Positions 5,866 to 13,668 of a stretch of DNA of 18,878 nt are shown piece after piece. The stretch covers positions 1 through 18,878 of the forward strand of contig JACCXG010000217.1 of NCBI GenBank assembly GCA_013697225.1, read 5' to 3'. A program made the position numbers and the translations under genes. This stretch comes from Acidobacteriota bacterium (GTDB lineage Bacteria; Acidobacteriota; Vicinamibacteria; Vicinamibacterales; 2-12-FULL-66-21). Each line of letters opens with the position of its first letter. Positions within the stretch are counted from its first letter, which is position 1. Below the pieces are notes generated by a model. That model had not been told where the DNA came from. It was given only the letters and a program-made list of their open reading frames with translations, and made no database searches.

Positions 5866-7449
5866 TCAGCGCGTGGCGAGCCGCTCGAGCGCGCGCGCCG
5901 CGGCTGCACGGGTCGAAGCGGCCGCGCCGAAGAGCGATGCCGCGACCGTGTAGGCGGACCGCGCCTGCTCGCGATCGCCGACCCGCTCGTGCAGCCGCGC
6001 GGCTTCGAGATACGTATTGCCGAGGATCGGTGCGGGGCAGGCCCGTGCGTTCGCGATCGCATGCGTGTACTGCTCGAGCGCGTCGGCGTCCTCGCGCCGG
6101 GCCTGCAGCACGCGGCCGTAGCGATACCGCGACACCGGATCGTCGGGCATGACGTCGAGCGCGCGTTCGAGAGCGGCGGATGCACCGGGCAGGTCGTTGC
6201 GTTCGAGCCGCCGCCATCCTTCGAGCGACAGCCGGTAGGCCTCCCCGAGCTTTCGATCCGGGGCACGGCGCAGGCCCTGGGTGGCCCTGCTCCGGACGTC
6301 AGCCGGATCCAGCGGCGGCACGGCGGCCAGCGCGGCTTTGTACGCCGACACGGCGGCAGCCCGCGCTCCCAGCCGGTCGTGGGCTTCACCCAGCCTGAGG
6401 TGCGCCAGCGCGAGCGAACCGTACGGCTCCCGGGGAGATGAGGCAAGAGCCGCCTGCAGATGTTCGATCGCGTCGTCTGTGAGGTGCAGCGCTTCGAGCA
6501 TCCGTGCGGCGCCGAGCCGCGCCGACACCTCTGCGAGCGGTGCGTTGTTCACGCGGTGTTCCCTCGCGGCGGCCACCAGCCCGGTCCAGGTCTCGAGGCT
6601 GGCGGTGATGTCGTGCTCGTAGGTCTCGCGGATGTGCGCGAGCTGGACGGGGAAGTGCGGGTTGCCAGGGTACCGCGTCTGGAGGCCTCGCAGCAGTTCG
6701 AGCGCGCGCGGCGTGTCCCGTTCGTACCAGAGGTAGATCAGATGGAGCTGGTAGTCCGCCTCTCCCTGCATCAGGCGTCCCCGCCTGCGGGCGCGGAGCA
6801 TCTCCCGGAGCCCTTCGGTCCGATCGCCGCCAGGCAGGAGCAGGAGGAAGCGGAGGACGCGTGCGGCTGCCGGCGCCACGTCCGCATAGTACTTGTACAT
6901 GCCCAGGCCGAAATACGCATCGGCCAGACGGGGCTCGAGGGCGATCGCCTGTTCGAGCGCGGCCTTGATTTCTTTTCCGTCGCGCGCCGCGCCCAGCCGT
7001 TCGCCTCGCAGGACGCGCCACTGCACGCGTGCGCCGTAGGATCCGCCAAGGTAGAACCACGCTTCGGGATCCTGTGGCTCGCGTTCCGTCCAGGCGGCCG
7101 CGGTGCGGATGGCGCGTTCCACGGAGGCGGTGAACGCCGGGTCGAGCGCGCGGCTCTCCGGGTCCAGCAGAATCCGCCACCACAGCGCTGTCGCATCGAG
7201 GACGTGGCAGGCCTCGGGGGGCGCCGGTCCGCAGGCGCGCCGCAGTTCCGCCTCCACCTGGTCGAACCGGGCCTCGAGGATGAACTCGTAGACGCGCACC
7301 AGTTCGTCTTCCCCGCGAAGCTGGTATCGAGGCGGGTCCGCGGCTGCCGGCGGGAGCGGGATGGTCTGTGTGCCGCCGAACGCGGTGGACCCGAGGGACG
7401 CCAGCGCAATCCAGGTGGCGAGGAGGCGCACCCGGGGCCGCGCGGTCAT
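5866..7449 (-). CDS. Exported TPR-repeat protein, translationally coupled to ddl
   Basis: 527 aa. The start is the ATG at 7449, whose ATGA overlaps the ddl stop; the frame is open further upstream, but only this start gives a clean signal peptide (TARPRV basic n-region, LLATWIALASLGSTAFGG core and end). After a proline-rich stretch the protein is helical throughout, with TPR-like 34-residue units. Clear ones include the AWFYLGGSYGARVQWRVLRG region, ADAYFGLGMYKYYADVAP, YGSLALAHLRLGEAHDRLGA and the C-terminal SRYRYGRVLQARREDADALEQ and YLEAARLHERVGDREQARSA. It should be a periplasmic or envelope scaffold that binds other proteins. Coupling to ddl suggests a tie to envelope synthesis, but the partner is unknown. 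Confidence 0.8.
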   Translation of the reverse strand: MTARPRVRLLATWIALASLGSTAFGGTQTIPLPPAAADPPRYQLRGEDELVRVYEFILEARFDQVEAELRRACGPAPPEACHVLDATALWWRILLDPESRALDPAFTASVERAIRTAAAWTEREPQDPEAWFYLGGSYGARVQWRVLRGERLGAARDGKEIKAALEQAIALEPRLADAYFGLGMYKYYADVAPAAARVLRFLLLLPGGDRTEGLREMLRARRRGRLMQGEADYQLHLIYLWYERDTPRALELLRGLQTRYPGNPHFPVQLAHIRETYEHDITASLETWTGLVAAAREHRVNNAPLAEVSARLGAARMLEALHLTDDAIEHLQAALASSPREPYGSLALAHLRLGEAHDRLGARAAAVSAYKAALAAVPPLDPADVRSRATQGLRRAPDRKLGEAYRLSLEGWRRLERNDLPGASAALERALDVMPDDPVSRYRYGRVLQARREDADALEQYTHAIANARACPAPILGNTYLEAARLHERVGDREQARSAYTVAASLFGAAASTRAAAARALERLATR

Positions 7450-8606
7450 GCCAGGCTGGTGCGCAGCTGCTGCTTCTCCGCGTGCCGCTCGATCGCGAGC
7501 GCTATGAGGCGGTCGAGCAGCGCCGGATACGCCACCCCGCTGGCCGCCCATAACTTGGCGTACATGCTGATTGTGGTGAATCCCGGGATGGTGTTGATTT
7601 CGTTCACGTAGATTTCCCCTGATGCACGGGCCATCAGGAAATCCACGCGGGCCATGCCTGCACAGTCGATCGCGCGGAACGCCGCAACGGACAGGCGCCG
7701 GATCTGCGCGAGGGTCGTCTCGTCGAGCTCGGCCGGGAGGACGACCAGCGAGCGATCATCGATGTACTTGGCCTCGTAGTCGTAGAACTCCCGCGAGGGA
7801 ATCACCTCTCCGGCAATCGACGCCTCGGGATTGTCGTTGCCCAGCACGGCGCACTCGATTTCGCGAGCGTCGGGAACGGCGGCTTCAACGATGATCCGGC
7901 GATCGAACGAACCGGCGAGGTCCAGCGCACGCCCGAGGCTCTCCGCCTCCTTCGCCTTGGAGATCCCGACGCTGGACCCGAGGTTCGCGGGCTTCACGAA
8001 CATGGGGAACCCGAGGCCCGCCTCCAGGGCCCGGAGGGTCTCCTCCCGCGCCCGGTGCCATTCGTGCCGCAGCACAATCCGGTAGCCGCAGACCGGCAGG
8101 CCATGAGCGCTGAAGACGCGCTTCATCATCCCCTTGTCCATGCCGACCGCCGAGGCCAGTACACCGGCCCCGACATAGGGGACATTGGCGAGCTCCAGTA
8201 GCCCCTGTATGGTGCCGTCTTCACCGTACGGGCCGTGGAGGACCGGGAAGATGACGTCCAGATTCAGCCCGGTGACAGTCGCGCGGCCCAGATCGTCATG
8301 ACGAGCCTGTGCGCGGTCGATGGAGAGGACGGTCTCCTCTCCCGGCCGCGCGATCATGTGGACCTCGCGGCCGCTGCGAAGCGGCCGGGCCGCATCGAGC
8401 CGGGCCTGCTCGATCACGTCAGCCGCCGACATCGCGACGGGCGGCCGGTCGGCAAGACACCAGCGGCCATCCTTTTCGATTCGAATCGGCACCGGCTCGT
8501 ACTGTTTCTTGTCGAGATGCGCGAAGACGGCTGCCGCCGAGGCCAGCGACACTTCATGCTCTCCCGACCGTCCGCCGTAGAGGACCCCCACCCGCAGTCG
8601 TCGCAC
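7446..8606 (-). CDS. ddl: D-alanine--D-alanine ligase
   Basis: A cytosolic ATP-grasp ligase that makes the D-Ala-D-Ala dipeptide for peptidoglycan precursors. From GTG 8606 it is 386 aa, near the long end for Ddl. Seen: GGRSGEHEVSLASA at the N-terminus, HGPYGEDGTIQGLLE, the ATP-grasp VKPANLGSSVGISKA, FYDYEAKYID (its tyrosine fits D-Ala rather than D-lactate specificity), and the Mg-binding VDFLMARASGEIYVNEINT ending in IPGFT. The open frame extends upstream into repeat DNA, but homology begins at RVGVLYGGRSGEHE, so GTG 8606 (or GTG 8591) is the start. No Shine-Dalgarno is present; TATTCT (8618-8613) lies 6 nt before GTG 8606, implying a leaderless transcript. Its stop overlaps the TPR gene. 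Confidence 0.94.
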   Translation of the reverse strand: MRRLRVGVLYGGRSGEHEVSLASAAAVFAHLDKKQYEPVPIRIEKDGRWCLADRPPVAMSAADVIEQARLDAARPLRSGREVHMIARPGEETVLSIDRAQARHDDLGRATVTGLNLDVIFPVLHGPYGEDGTIQGLLELANVPYVGAGVLASAVGMDKGMMKRVFSAHGLPVCGYRIVLRHEWHRAREETLRALEAGLGFPMFVKPANLGSSVGISKAKEAESLGRALDLAGSFDRRIIVEAAVPDAREIECAVLGNDNPEASIAGEVIPSREFYDYEAKYIDDRSLVVLPAELDETTLAQIRRLSVAAFRAIDCAGMARVDFLMARASGEIYVNEINTIPGFTTISMYAKLWAASGVAYPALLDRLIALAIERHAEKQQLRTSLA

Positions 8607-8612
8607 GCAGCA

Positions 8613-8618
8613 AGAATA
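8613..8618 (-). promoter_or_regulatory. -10 box for ddl, leaderless
   Basis: TATTCT on the minus strand (5/6 match to TATAAT) ends 6 nt before the GTG start of ddl at 8606, placing the transcription start at or within a base or two of the start codon. No good -35 is seen at 16-18 nt. Confidence 0.45.
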
Positions 8619-8661
8619 CAGGAGTCGGCAGGCACCCGCTCCCTGCTCCGCGCTCCCAGCA

Positions 8662-8743
8662 GGAAACTGGGAACTGGGACACTGGACACTGGAAACTGGG
8701 AGCGGGCAGCGGGCAGCGGGAAGCAGGCAGCCGGCAGCCGCCC
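8662..8743. repeat. Degenerate 7-nt tandem repeats between ddl and tgt
   Basis: Two adjoining blocks with a 7-nt period. Block one (8662-8701) reads GGAAACT, GGGAACT, GGGACACT (one extra base), GGACACT, GGAAACT, GGGA. Block two (8702-8743) reads GCGGGCA, GCGGGCA, GCGGGAA, GCAGGCA, GCCGGCA, GCCGCCC. It fills the gap between the two divergent genes and covers where their -35 regions would lie. It resembles the heptameric short tandem repeats known from other bacteria, such as those of cyanobacteria, but the units are not the same. Confidence 0.85.
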
Positions 8744-8745
8744 AG

Positions 8746-8751
8746 TAACAT
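8746..8751 (+). promoter_or_regulatory. -10 box for tgt, leaderless
   Basis: TAACAT ends 6 nt before the GTG start of tgt at 8758, so RNA would begin at the start codon. It is a 4-5/6 match to TATAAT; the -35 position is inside heptamer repeats with no clear motif. Confidence 0.4.
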
Positions 8752-8757
8752 ACCCTG

Positions 8758-9927
8758 GTGCACCACGAGCCGCGGCCCACCTTTGCTTTCAGCGTCACCC
8801 ATCAGGACGGCGAGGCACGTCGAGGGGAGCTGCGCACGCCCCACGGCGTGGTCGAGACCCCCGCGTTCATGCCGGTCGGCACTCGCGGGGCCGTCAAGGC
8901 GCTGATGCACCGGGACCTCGAGGCGCTCGGGGCACAGATCATCCTCGGCAACACCTACCACCTCTTTCTGCGTCCGGGCGCAGGGCTCATCGCGCGGGCG
9001 GGGGGGCTGCACCAGTTCATTGGCTGGCCGCGTCCGATTCTCACCGACAGCGGGGGATACCAGGTCTTCAGCCTTGCGCAGATGCGCCGGGTCTCCGAAG
9101 ATGGGGCGGAGTTCCGTTCTCATCTCGACGGGGCGCGGCACCTCCTCACGCCCGAGCTCGCCACCGACATCCAGGCACAGCTCGGGTCCGACGTCGCCAT
9201 GGTGCTGGACGAGTGCATTGGAACGCCGGCTCCGCCGGAGGCTGCCCGGAGTGCGATGGAGCGCTCGGTCCGTTGGGCGCGGCGGGCACGTGAACGGCTG
9301 CTCCAGTTGCGGAGCGACCCGGGGCTGGTCACGATCACCAACCCCGGCCAGGCTCAGTTCGGCATCATCCAGGGAGGCACCGATCCAGTCTTGCGGACCG
9401 AGAGCGTGCAGGCGACTGTTTCAATTGGCTTCGAGGCGTACGCGATCGGGGGGCTCAGCGTCGGCGAGGCTCCAGAGGTCATGTATGAGGTGGTGGCGCA
9501 TACGGCCCCGCAGCTCCCCCCGGATCGCCCCCGCTACCTGATGGGCAGCGGCATGCCGGACGACCTGTTCGAATGCGTGGCGAGGGGGATCGACATGTTC
9601 GACTGCGTACTGCCGACGCGGAACGCCAGGAACGGCCAGTTCCTCACGAGCGTCGGGCCGCTGGCGATCAAGAATGCGCGGTATGCCGAGGATGCGTCTC
9701 CCCCCGATCCCGCCTGCGGCTGCTACACCTGCCGAAGCTTCTCGAGAGCCTATCTCCGCCACCTCTATATGTCCGGCGAAATGACGGCAGCTACCCTCAA
9801 CTCACTGCATAATATACACTTTTACCTTGACACCATGCGACGGATCAGGGAAGCTATCGCGTTCGGCACGTTTGACAAACTCCGTCAGGAGTTCCATCGA
9901 ACCTTCTCACGCCGACCCCAACATTGA
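8758..9927 (+). CDS. tgt: Queuine/preQ1 tRNA-guanine transglycosylase
   Basis: Exchanges guanine-34 of GUN-anticodon tRNAs for preQ1, the first tRNA-bound step to queuosine. 389 aa, normal for bacterial TGT. Seen: TPAFMPVGTRGAVKAL, GNTYHLFLRPG, the catalytic TDSGGYQVFSL, IIQGG, GGLSVGE, the DMFDCVLPTRNARNG motif with its active-site Asp, and the zinc site CGCYTC followed by SRAYLRHL. The start is GTG 8758, with no Shine-Dalgarno and a -10-like box 6 nt before it. The stop TGA overlaps yajC in TGATG. It heads tgt-yajC-secD-secF, an order found in many bacteria. Confidence 0.96.
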   Translation: MHHEPRPTFAFSVTHQDGEARRGELRTPHGVVETPAFMPVGTRGAVKALMHRDLEALGAQIILGNTYHLFLRPGAGLIARAGGLHQFIGWPRPILTDSGGYQVFSLAQMRRVSEDGAEFRSHLDGARHLLTPELATDIQAQLGSDVAMVLDECIGTPAPPEAARSAMERSVRWARRARERLLQLRSDPGLVTITNPGQAQFGIIQGGTDPVLRTESVQATVSIGFEAYAIGGLSVGEAPEVMYEVVAHTAPQLPPDRPRYLMGSGMPDDLFECVARGIDMFDCVLPTRNARNGQFLTSVGPLAIKNARYAEDASPPDPACGCYTCRSFSRAYLRHLYMSGEMTAATLNSLHNIHFYLDTMRRIREAIAFGTFDKLRQEFHRTFSRRPQH

Positions 9928-10268
9928 TGCACCACGCGTTCGAGTTCTTCCTGTTTGCCGCGGCCGGTTCCGGGCAGCCCTCGGGGCTCATCCAGTTCGT
10001 GCCGTTCGCGATCATTCTTGCCATTTTCTACTTCCTGATCCTGCTGCCGATGAAGCGGCGGCAGAAGAAGATCCAGACCTTCCAGGAAGCGCTGAAGGTG
10101 GGCGACAAGGTCATCATGACCAGCGGCATCTATGGCCTGATTACCCGCGTCACAGACAAGTCGGTGCAGCTCCAGATTGCGGACAAGGTCCGCATCGAGG
10201 TGGCGCGGCACGCCGTGGCAGGGTACCAGGGACAGGATCCCGTCGTCACCGAGGGCGGCAGCCTCTAG
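9927..10268 (+). CDS. yajC: Sec translocon accessory protein YajC
   Basis: A small inner-membrane protein that associates with SecD-SecF and assists export. 113 aa. Seen: a short N-terminal segment, one membrane helix (IQFVPFAIILAIFYFLILLP), and the hallmark PMKRRQKKIQ followed by a soluble domain with GDKVIMTSGIYGLITRV. The ATG at 9927 overlaps the tgt stop (TGATG), which implies translational coupling. The next gene, secD, starts 8 nt after its stop. Confidence 0.94.
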   Translation: MHHAFEFFLFAAAGSGQPSGLIQFVPFAIILAIFYFLILLPMKRRQKKIQTFQEALKVGDKVIMTSGIYGLITRVTDKSVQLQIADKVRIEVARHAVAGYQGQDPVVTEGGSL

Positions 10269-10275
10269 AAACACC

Positions 10276-11868
10276 ATGAACAACATCCGCTGGAAAGTTC
10301 TCACCATCGTCGGCGTCTTCATCTTCTTCTTCATGGTCGGCGTGTACCCGATCCTGGCGAGCCGCTACAACCTTCCGGAGCCGGCCTGGCTCAGGGCGCA
10401 GGAGCTGAAGCTCGGGCTGGATCTGAAAGGGGGCGTTCACCTCGTCCTGCGCGTGCACACCGAAGAGGCCCTGCGGACCTCGACCATGACCACTGGCGAG
10501 CAGCTGCGGGAAGCGTTGCAGGCGGCGGGGGTCACCATCGGGGGGGTCGAAGTACTCTCCCCGACGGCGTTCCGGGTGAGCGGCGTGCCGCAGGATCGCG
10601 ACCAGGAGTTCCGCAAGCTTGCCGATGACGTGGCGAGCGCCAACTACGAGCGTTCGCCCGGAGCGGGCGGCGCCTACGACTTTACGATGCGGCCGAACAT
10701 CGCGAACAACATGCGCGAGGATACGGTCGTCCAGGCGCAGCAGACCATCGACCGCCGCGTGAACGAGCTCGGAGTCGCCGAGCCCAACATCTCGCGATAC
10801 GGCCAGACCAACGATCAGCTGCTGGTGCAGCTCCCTGGGGTGTCCGAGGTCGCCCGCGCGAAGGAAGTCATCCGCTCCACAGCCCAGCTTCGCCTGAACA
10901 TCGTCGAAGCGGGTCCGGCGTCCACCGAGGAAGCGCTGCTGGCCTCCTCTGGCGGCAAGCTGCCGGAGGGAATGGAAGTGCTCTCCGGTGCGGGCTCGGA
11001 AGGCACCTCCTTTTATATGGTGCGCCGCGTGGCCGCCATCACCGGGCAGGACCTCCGGAACGCCCGCGCCGAGATGGACGAGATGGGCCGTCCGGCAGTC
11101 GGCTTCTCGCTCACGCGCGAAGGGGCCACCAAGTTCAGCAGGGTCACCGGTGACAACATCGGACGCTTCCTCGCCATCGTGCTCGACAACCGGGTGCAGT
11201 CCGCCCCCCGAATCGAGGGGCGGATCAGCGACCAGGGGCGCATTTCCGGCAACTTCACCCAGCAGGAGGTAGCGGACCTGTCGCTGATCCTGCGGTCCGG
11301 TGCCCTCCCGGCCTCGATGAGCTACCTGGAGGAGCGCGTGATCGGCCCGTCGCTCGGCGCCGACTCGATTCGGTCCGGTGTCATGGCCTCGTTGATCGGC
11401 CTCACGCTCGTAGTCCTGTTCATGCTCGCCTACTACAAGGGCGCGGGGGTGAACGCTGTCGTCGCGTTGGTCATGAACCTGGTGATTCTCATCGGGTTCA
11501 TGGCGTATTTCGGCGCCACGATGACGCTCCCCGGCATCGCAGGCTTCATCCTCACGATGGGGATCGGGGTCGACTCGAACGTGCTGATCTTCGAGCGCAT
11601 CAAGGAGGAACTGGCTGCGCAGCGAGGTGTCAGGGCTGCACTGAACGCCAGCTTCTCACGCGTGTTCCTCACGCTGTTCGACACCCACGTCACCTCCCTC
11701 ATTGCGGCGGCCTTCCTGTTTCAGTTCGGCACCGGGCCGATCCGTGGCTTCGCCACAACGCTGACGATCGGACTGATGACGAACCTCTTCACATCGTTGT
11801 TCGTGTCGAAGACACTTTTCGAGCTGACGCTGCGCCGTCAGGCGGCAACGCCGCGGCTGAGCATCTAG
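10276..11868 (+). CDS. secD: Protein translocase subunit SecD
   Basis: Forms SecDF with SecF and uses the ion gradient to pull exported proteins through SecYEG. 530 aa. Seen: an N-terminal membrane helix (IVGVFIFFFMVGVYPIL), LGLDLKGGVHLVLRV, a periplasmic region, GALPASMSYLEERVIGPSLG, then the C-terminal five-helix RND-like bundle holding the conserved MGIGVDSNVLIFERIKEE. The start is ATG 10276 (MNNIRWK), just before the first membrane helix. The secF start is 7 nt after the stop. Confidence 0.96.
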   Translation: MNNIRWKVLTIVGVFIFFFMVGVYPILASRYNLPEPAWLRAQELKLGLDLKGGVHLVLRVHTEEALRTSTMTTGEQLREALQAAGVTIGGVEVLSPTAFRVSGVPQDRDQEFRKLADDVASANYERSPGAGGAYDFTMRPNIANNMREDTVVQAQQTIDRRVNELGVAEPNISRYGQTNDQLLVQLPGVSEVARAKEVIRSTAQLRLNIVEAGPASTEEALLASSGGKLPEGMEVLSGAGSEGTSFYMVRRVAAITGQDLRNARAEMDEMGRPAVGFSLTREGATKFSRVTGDNIGRFLAIVLDNRVQSAPRIEGRISDQGRISGNFTQQEVADLSLILRSGALPASMSYLEERVIGPSLGADSIRSGVMASLIGLTLVVLFMLAYYKGAGVNAVVALVMNLVILIGFMAYFGATMTLPGIAGFILTMGIGVDSNVLIFERIKEELAAQRGVRAALNASFSRVFLTLFDTHVTSLIAAAFLFQFGTGPIRGFATTLTIGLMTNLFTSLFVSKTLFELTLRRQAATPRLSI

Positions 11869-11875
11869 GCACATC

Positions 11876-12850
11876 ATGCAGATTTTTTCGAACGCAAACT
11901 ACGATTTCGTCCGCTGGCGGTGGCATGCCATCGCCCTTTCCGCTCTGCTCATCGCGGCCGGCGTCGCCCTGATGGCTACGCGCGGCATCCCGAAAGGGGT
12001 CGATTTCGAAGGCGGCACCATCGTCATCGTCAAATTCGACCAGGAGGCCGAGCTGCAGGGGGTGCGTTCGGCCCTCAGTGCCGGGATGCCCGGAGGGGGG
12101 GACGCCATCGTTCAGCGGTACGGCCCGGCCGAGAACCGGGACGTGATGATCCGGGTGCGCCGGACCGGGGAGGAGGTCGAAGGAAACCTCAGCCAGGAAG
12201 CTGACGCTGTAGTGGCTGCACTGCAGAAGGGGAATCTGGGCAATATCGAGGTCGTAGGGACGGAAATCGTCGGCCCTGTCATCGGCGAGCAGCTGAGGCG
12301 GCAGGGGATGATGGCCACCGTGCTTGCCCTGGCCGGGATCCTCATTTACATCGCTCTTCGCTTTCAGTTGAGCTTTGCTGTCGGTGCCGTCGTGGCGGTC
12401 GTGCACGATCTGGCCATCGTCATGTCGTTTCTCGTGTTCTTCGAATACGAGCTGACCTTGAACGTCATTGCCGGCCTGCTCACAATCACCGGCTACTCGG
12501 TGAACGACACGATCGTGGTGTTCGACCGCGTGCGGGAGAACATGCGGGCCATGCGGCGCGACAACCTCGCGCACATCGTCAACGTGGCCGTGAACCAGAC
12601 ACTGGCTCGAACCCTGATCACGGCGGGAACCACCGTCCTCAGCGTTCTCGCGCTGTTCATCTTCGGCGGAGAGGTGCTCAAGGGATTTGCCTTCACGATG
12701 CTCGTCGGCGTCATAGCCGGCACGTACTCGACGGTGTTCATCGCCGCTGCGATCGCGATTCTCTGGCAGGGCCGCAAGCCCATGAAAGGGCAGGCTGCCC
12801 CGCCCGTGGTCACCGAAACCCGGAGGCCGGGCCGCCGCCGCGCCTCCTGA
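11876..12850 (+). CDS. secF: Protein translocase subunit SecF
   Basis: Partner of SecD in proton-driven export. 324 aa. Seen: an N-terminal membrane helix, KGVDFEGGTIVIVKF, VGPVIGEQLRRQ at the start of the helix bundle, AVVAVVHDLAIVMSF, and the signature TGYSVNDTIVVFDRVREN. The C-terminus is a short basic tail. It ends the tgt-yajC-secD-secF group. The 103 nt that follow are G+C-rich, with no clear terminator and no clear promoter. Confidence 0.96.
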   Translation: MQIFSNANYDFVRWRWHAIALSALLIAAGVALMATRGIPKGVDFEGGTIVIVKFDQEAELQGVRSALSAGMPGGGDAIVQRYGPAENRDVMIRVRRTGEEVEGNLSQEADAVVAALQKGNLGNIEVVGTEIVGPVIGEQLRRQGMMATVLALAGILIYIALRFQLSFAVGAVVAVVHDLAIVMSFLVFFEYELTLNVIAGLLTITGYSVNDTIVVFDRVRENMRAMRRDNLAHIVNVAVNQTLARTLITAGTTVLSVLALFIFGGEVLKGFAFTMLVGVIAGTYSTVFIAAAIAILWQGRKPMKGQAAPPVVTETRRPGRRRAS

Positions 12851-12953
12851 CGCGGCGCCCGGTGTCCCTTTCCCACCCGTCTCCCGCACGGCGCCCCCCT
12901 GACGGCCTCGTTCGCGGTCGGCTCCGTTGCGCGGCGGGACCCGCCCTCTGGCT

Positions 12954-13586
12954 GTGACCTCACTGATCCTCTGGATTCGACGCAGTGTCATTGCGGGGTT
13001 CTTCGTCACGGTCCCGCTGGCCATCAGCGTCTTCGCGTTCGTCTGGATTTTCCGGCTCGTCGACGGGCTCGTCGGGCCGGTCTTCGCGGCGTGGCTCCAG
13101 CGCGATGTGCCGGGGCTCGGCATCCTGACCACGACGTTGCTGATGATGCTGGTTGGCGCGCTCGCGACCAACGTGCTGGGAAAGCGTGTCCTGCAGCGCG
13201 CGGAAGGGTACCTGCTGCGCGTGCCGGTCTTCCGGACGATCTATTCCCCCGTAAAGCAGCTCGTCGTCGCGTTCTCGCCAGACAACGAGTACGGGTTCAA
13301 ACGTGTGATCCTCCTGGAGGACACCGCACGCGGCTACCTGCTCGGCTTCCTGACGAAGGAATTCGTGGTCGACCGCGGTCAGGGGCCGGAGCCAATGCTG
13401 GCCGTTTACGTTCCGACGAATCATCTCTACCTGGGGGACGTGATCATCTGCCCGCGCGACAAGGCCTCCTTCCCCGACATCACCGTCGAGCAGGCCATAC
13501 GGATCTTCCTGACCGGGGGCGTGGCGCTGTCGAGCCGAGTACGCGCGCGCGACGGTGCCGATCGCGTCGCCGATTTCCGCGTGTGA
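12954..13586 (+). CDS. DUF502-type integral membrane protein
   Basis: About 210 aa. Two membrane helices near the N-terminus (about SVIAGFFVTVPLAISVFAFV and GILTTTLLMMLVGALATNVL), then a soluble domain with the family-like VPVFRTIYSPVKQLVVAFS, GFLTKE and VYVPTNHLYLGDVIICP. The function of DUF502 proteins is not well established. The start is uncertain: GTG 12954 (VTSLILW) is favoured because the first helix follows it, while TTG 12927 is also in frame. No Shine-Dalgarno is seen. It lies between secF and hppA, same strand, so may be the last gene of the sec transcript or stand alone. Confidence 0.8.
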   Translation: MTSLILWIRRSVIAGFFVTVPLAISVFAFVWIFRLVDGLVGPVFAAWLQRDVPGLGILTTTLLMMLVGALATNVLGKRVLQRAEGYLLRVPVFRTIYSPVKQLVVAFSPDNEYGFKRVILLEDTARGYLLGFLTKEFVVDRGQGPEPMLAVYVPTNHLYLGDVIICPRDKASFPDITVEQAIRIFLTGGVALSSRVRARDGADRVADFRV

Positions 13587-13623
13587 TGCGCTCCGGCCTG
13601 CCGAAGGGGCCGGTATTCACGCT

Positions 13624-13668
13624 GTGGTACGATCCGTCGGTTTTTCGAGCCGGTTTCCGAGGAGACAT
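13624..13668 (+). promoter_or_regulatory. Possible extended -10 and Shine-Dalgarno for hppA
   Basis: TGGTACGAT (13625-13633) has the TGn extension and TACGAT -10-like hexamer, without a clear -35. GAGGAG (13659-13664) is a good Shine-Dalgarno, 4-5 nt before ATG 13669, and decides that start over upstream in-frame codons. Confidence 0.4.

Noticed and set aside
5624..6217. Open frame on the minus strand overlapping the TPR gene and running to the micro-gene leader
   Set aside because: It overlaps the end of the TPR gene in another frame, is arginine/alanine-rich and has no domain or ribosome site.
8662..8743. CRISPR array
   Set aside because: The units are 7 nt with no spacers; there are no cas genes in the window.
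8607..8798. N-terminal extension of the ddl frame through the heptamer repeats
   Set aside because: The translation of the repeat region is low complexity, overlaps the tgt start, and Ddl homology begins only after GTG 8606.
9808..9832. AT-rich island with TAATAT and TTGACA inside the 3' end of tgt, as a promoter for yajC
   Set aside because: No -10 box lies 16-18 nt after the TTGACA; the bases encode the conserved NSLHNIHFYL segment of TGT, which explains the composition.
11789..13171. A 460-codon open frame on the minus strand across secF and DUF502
   Set aside because: Antisense to two recognised membrane-protein genes, with low-complexity Asp/His/Arg composition and no motif.
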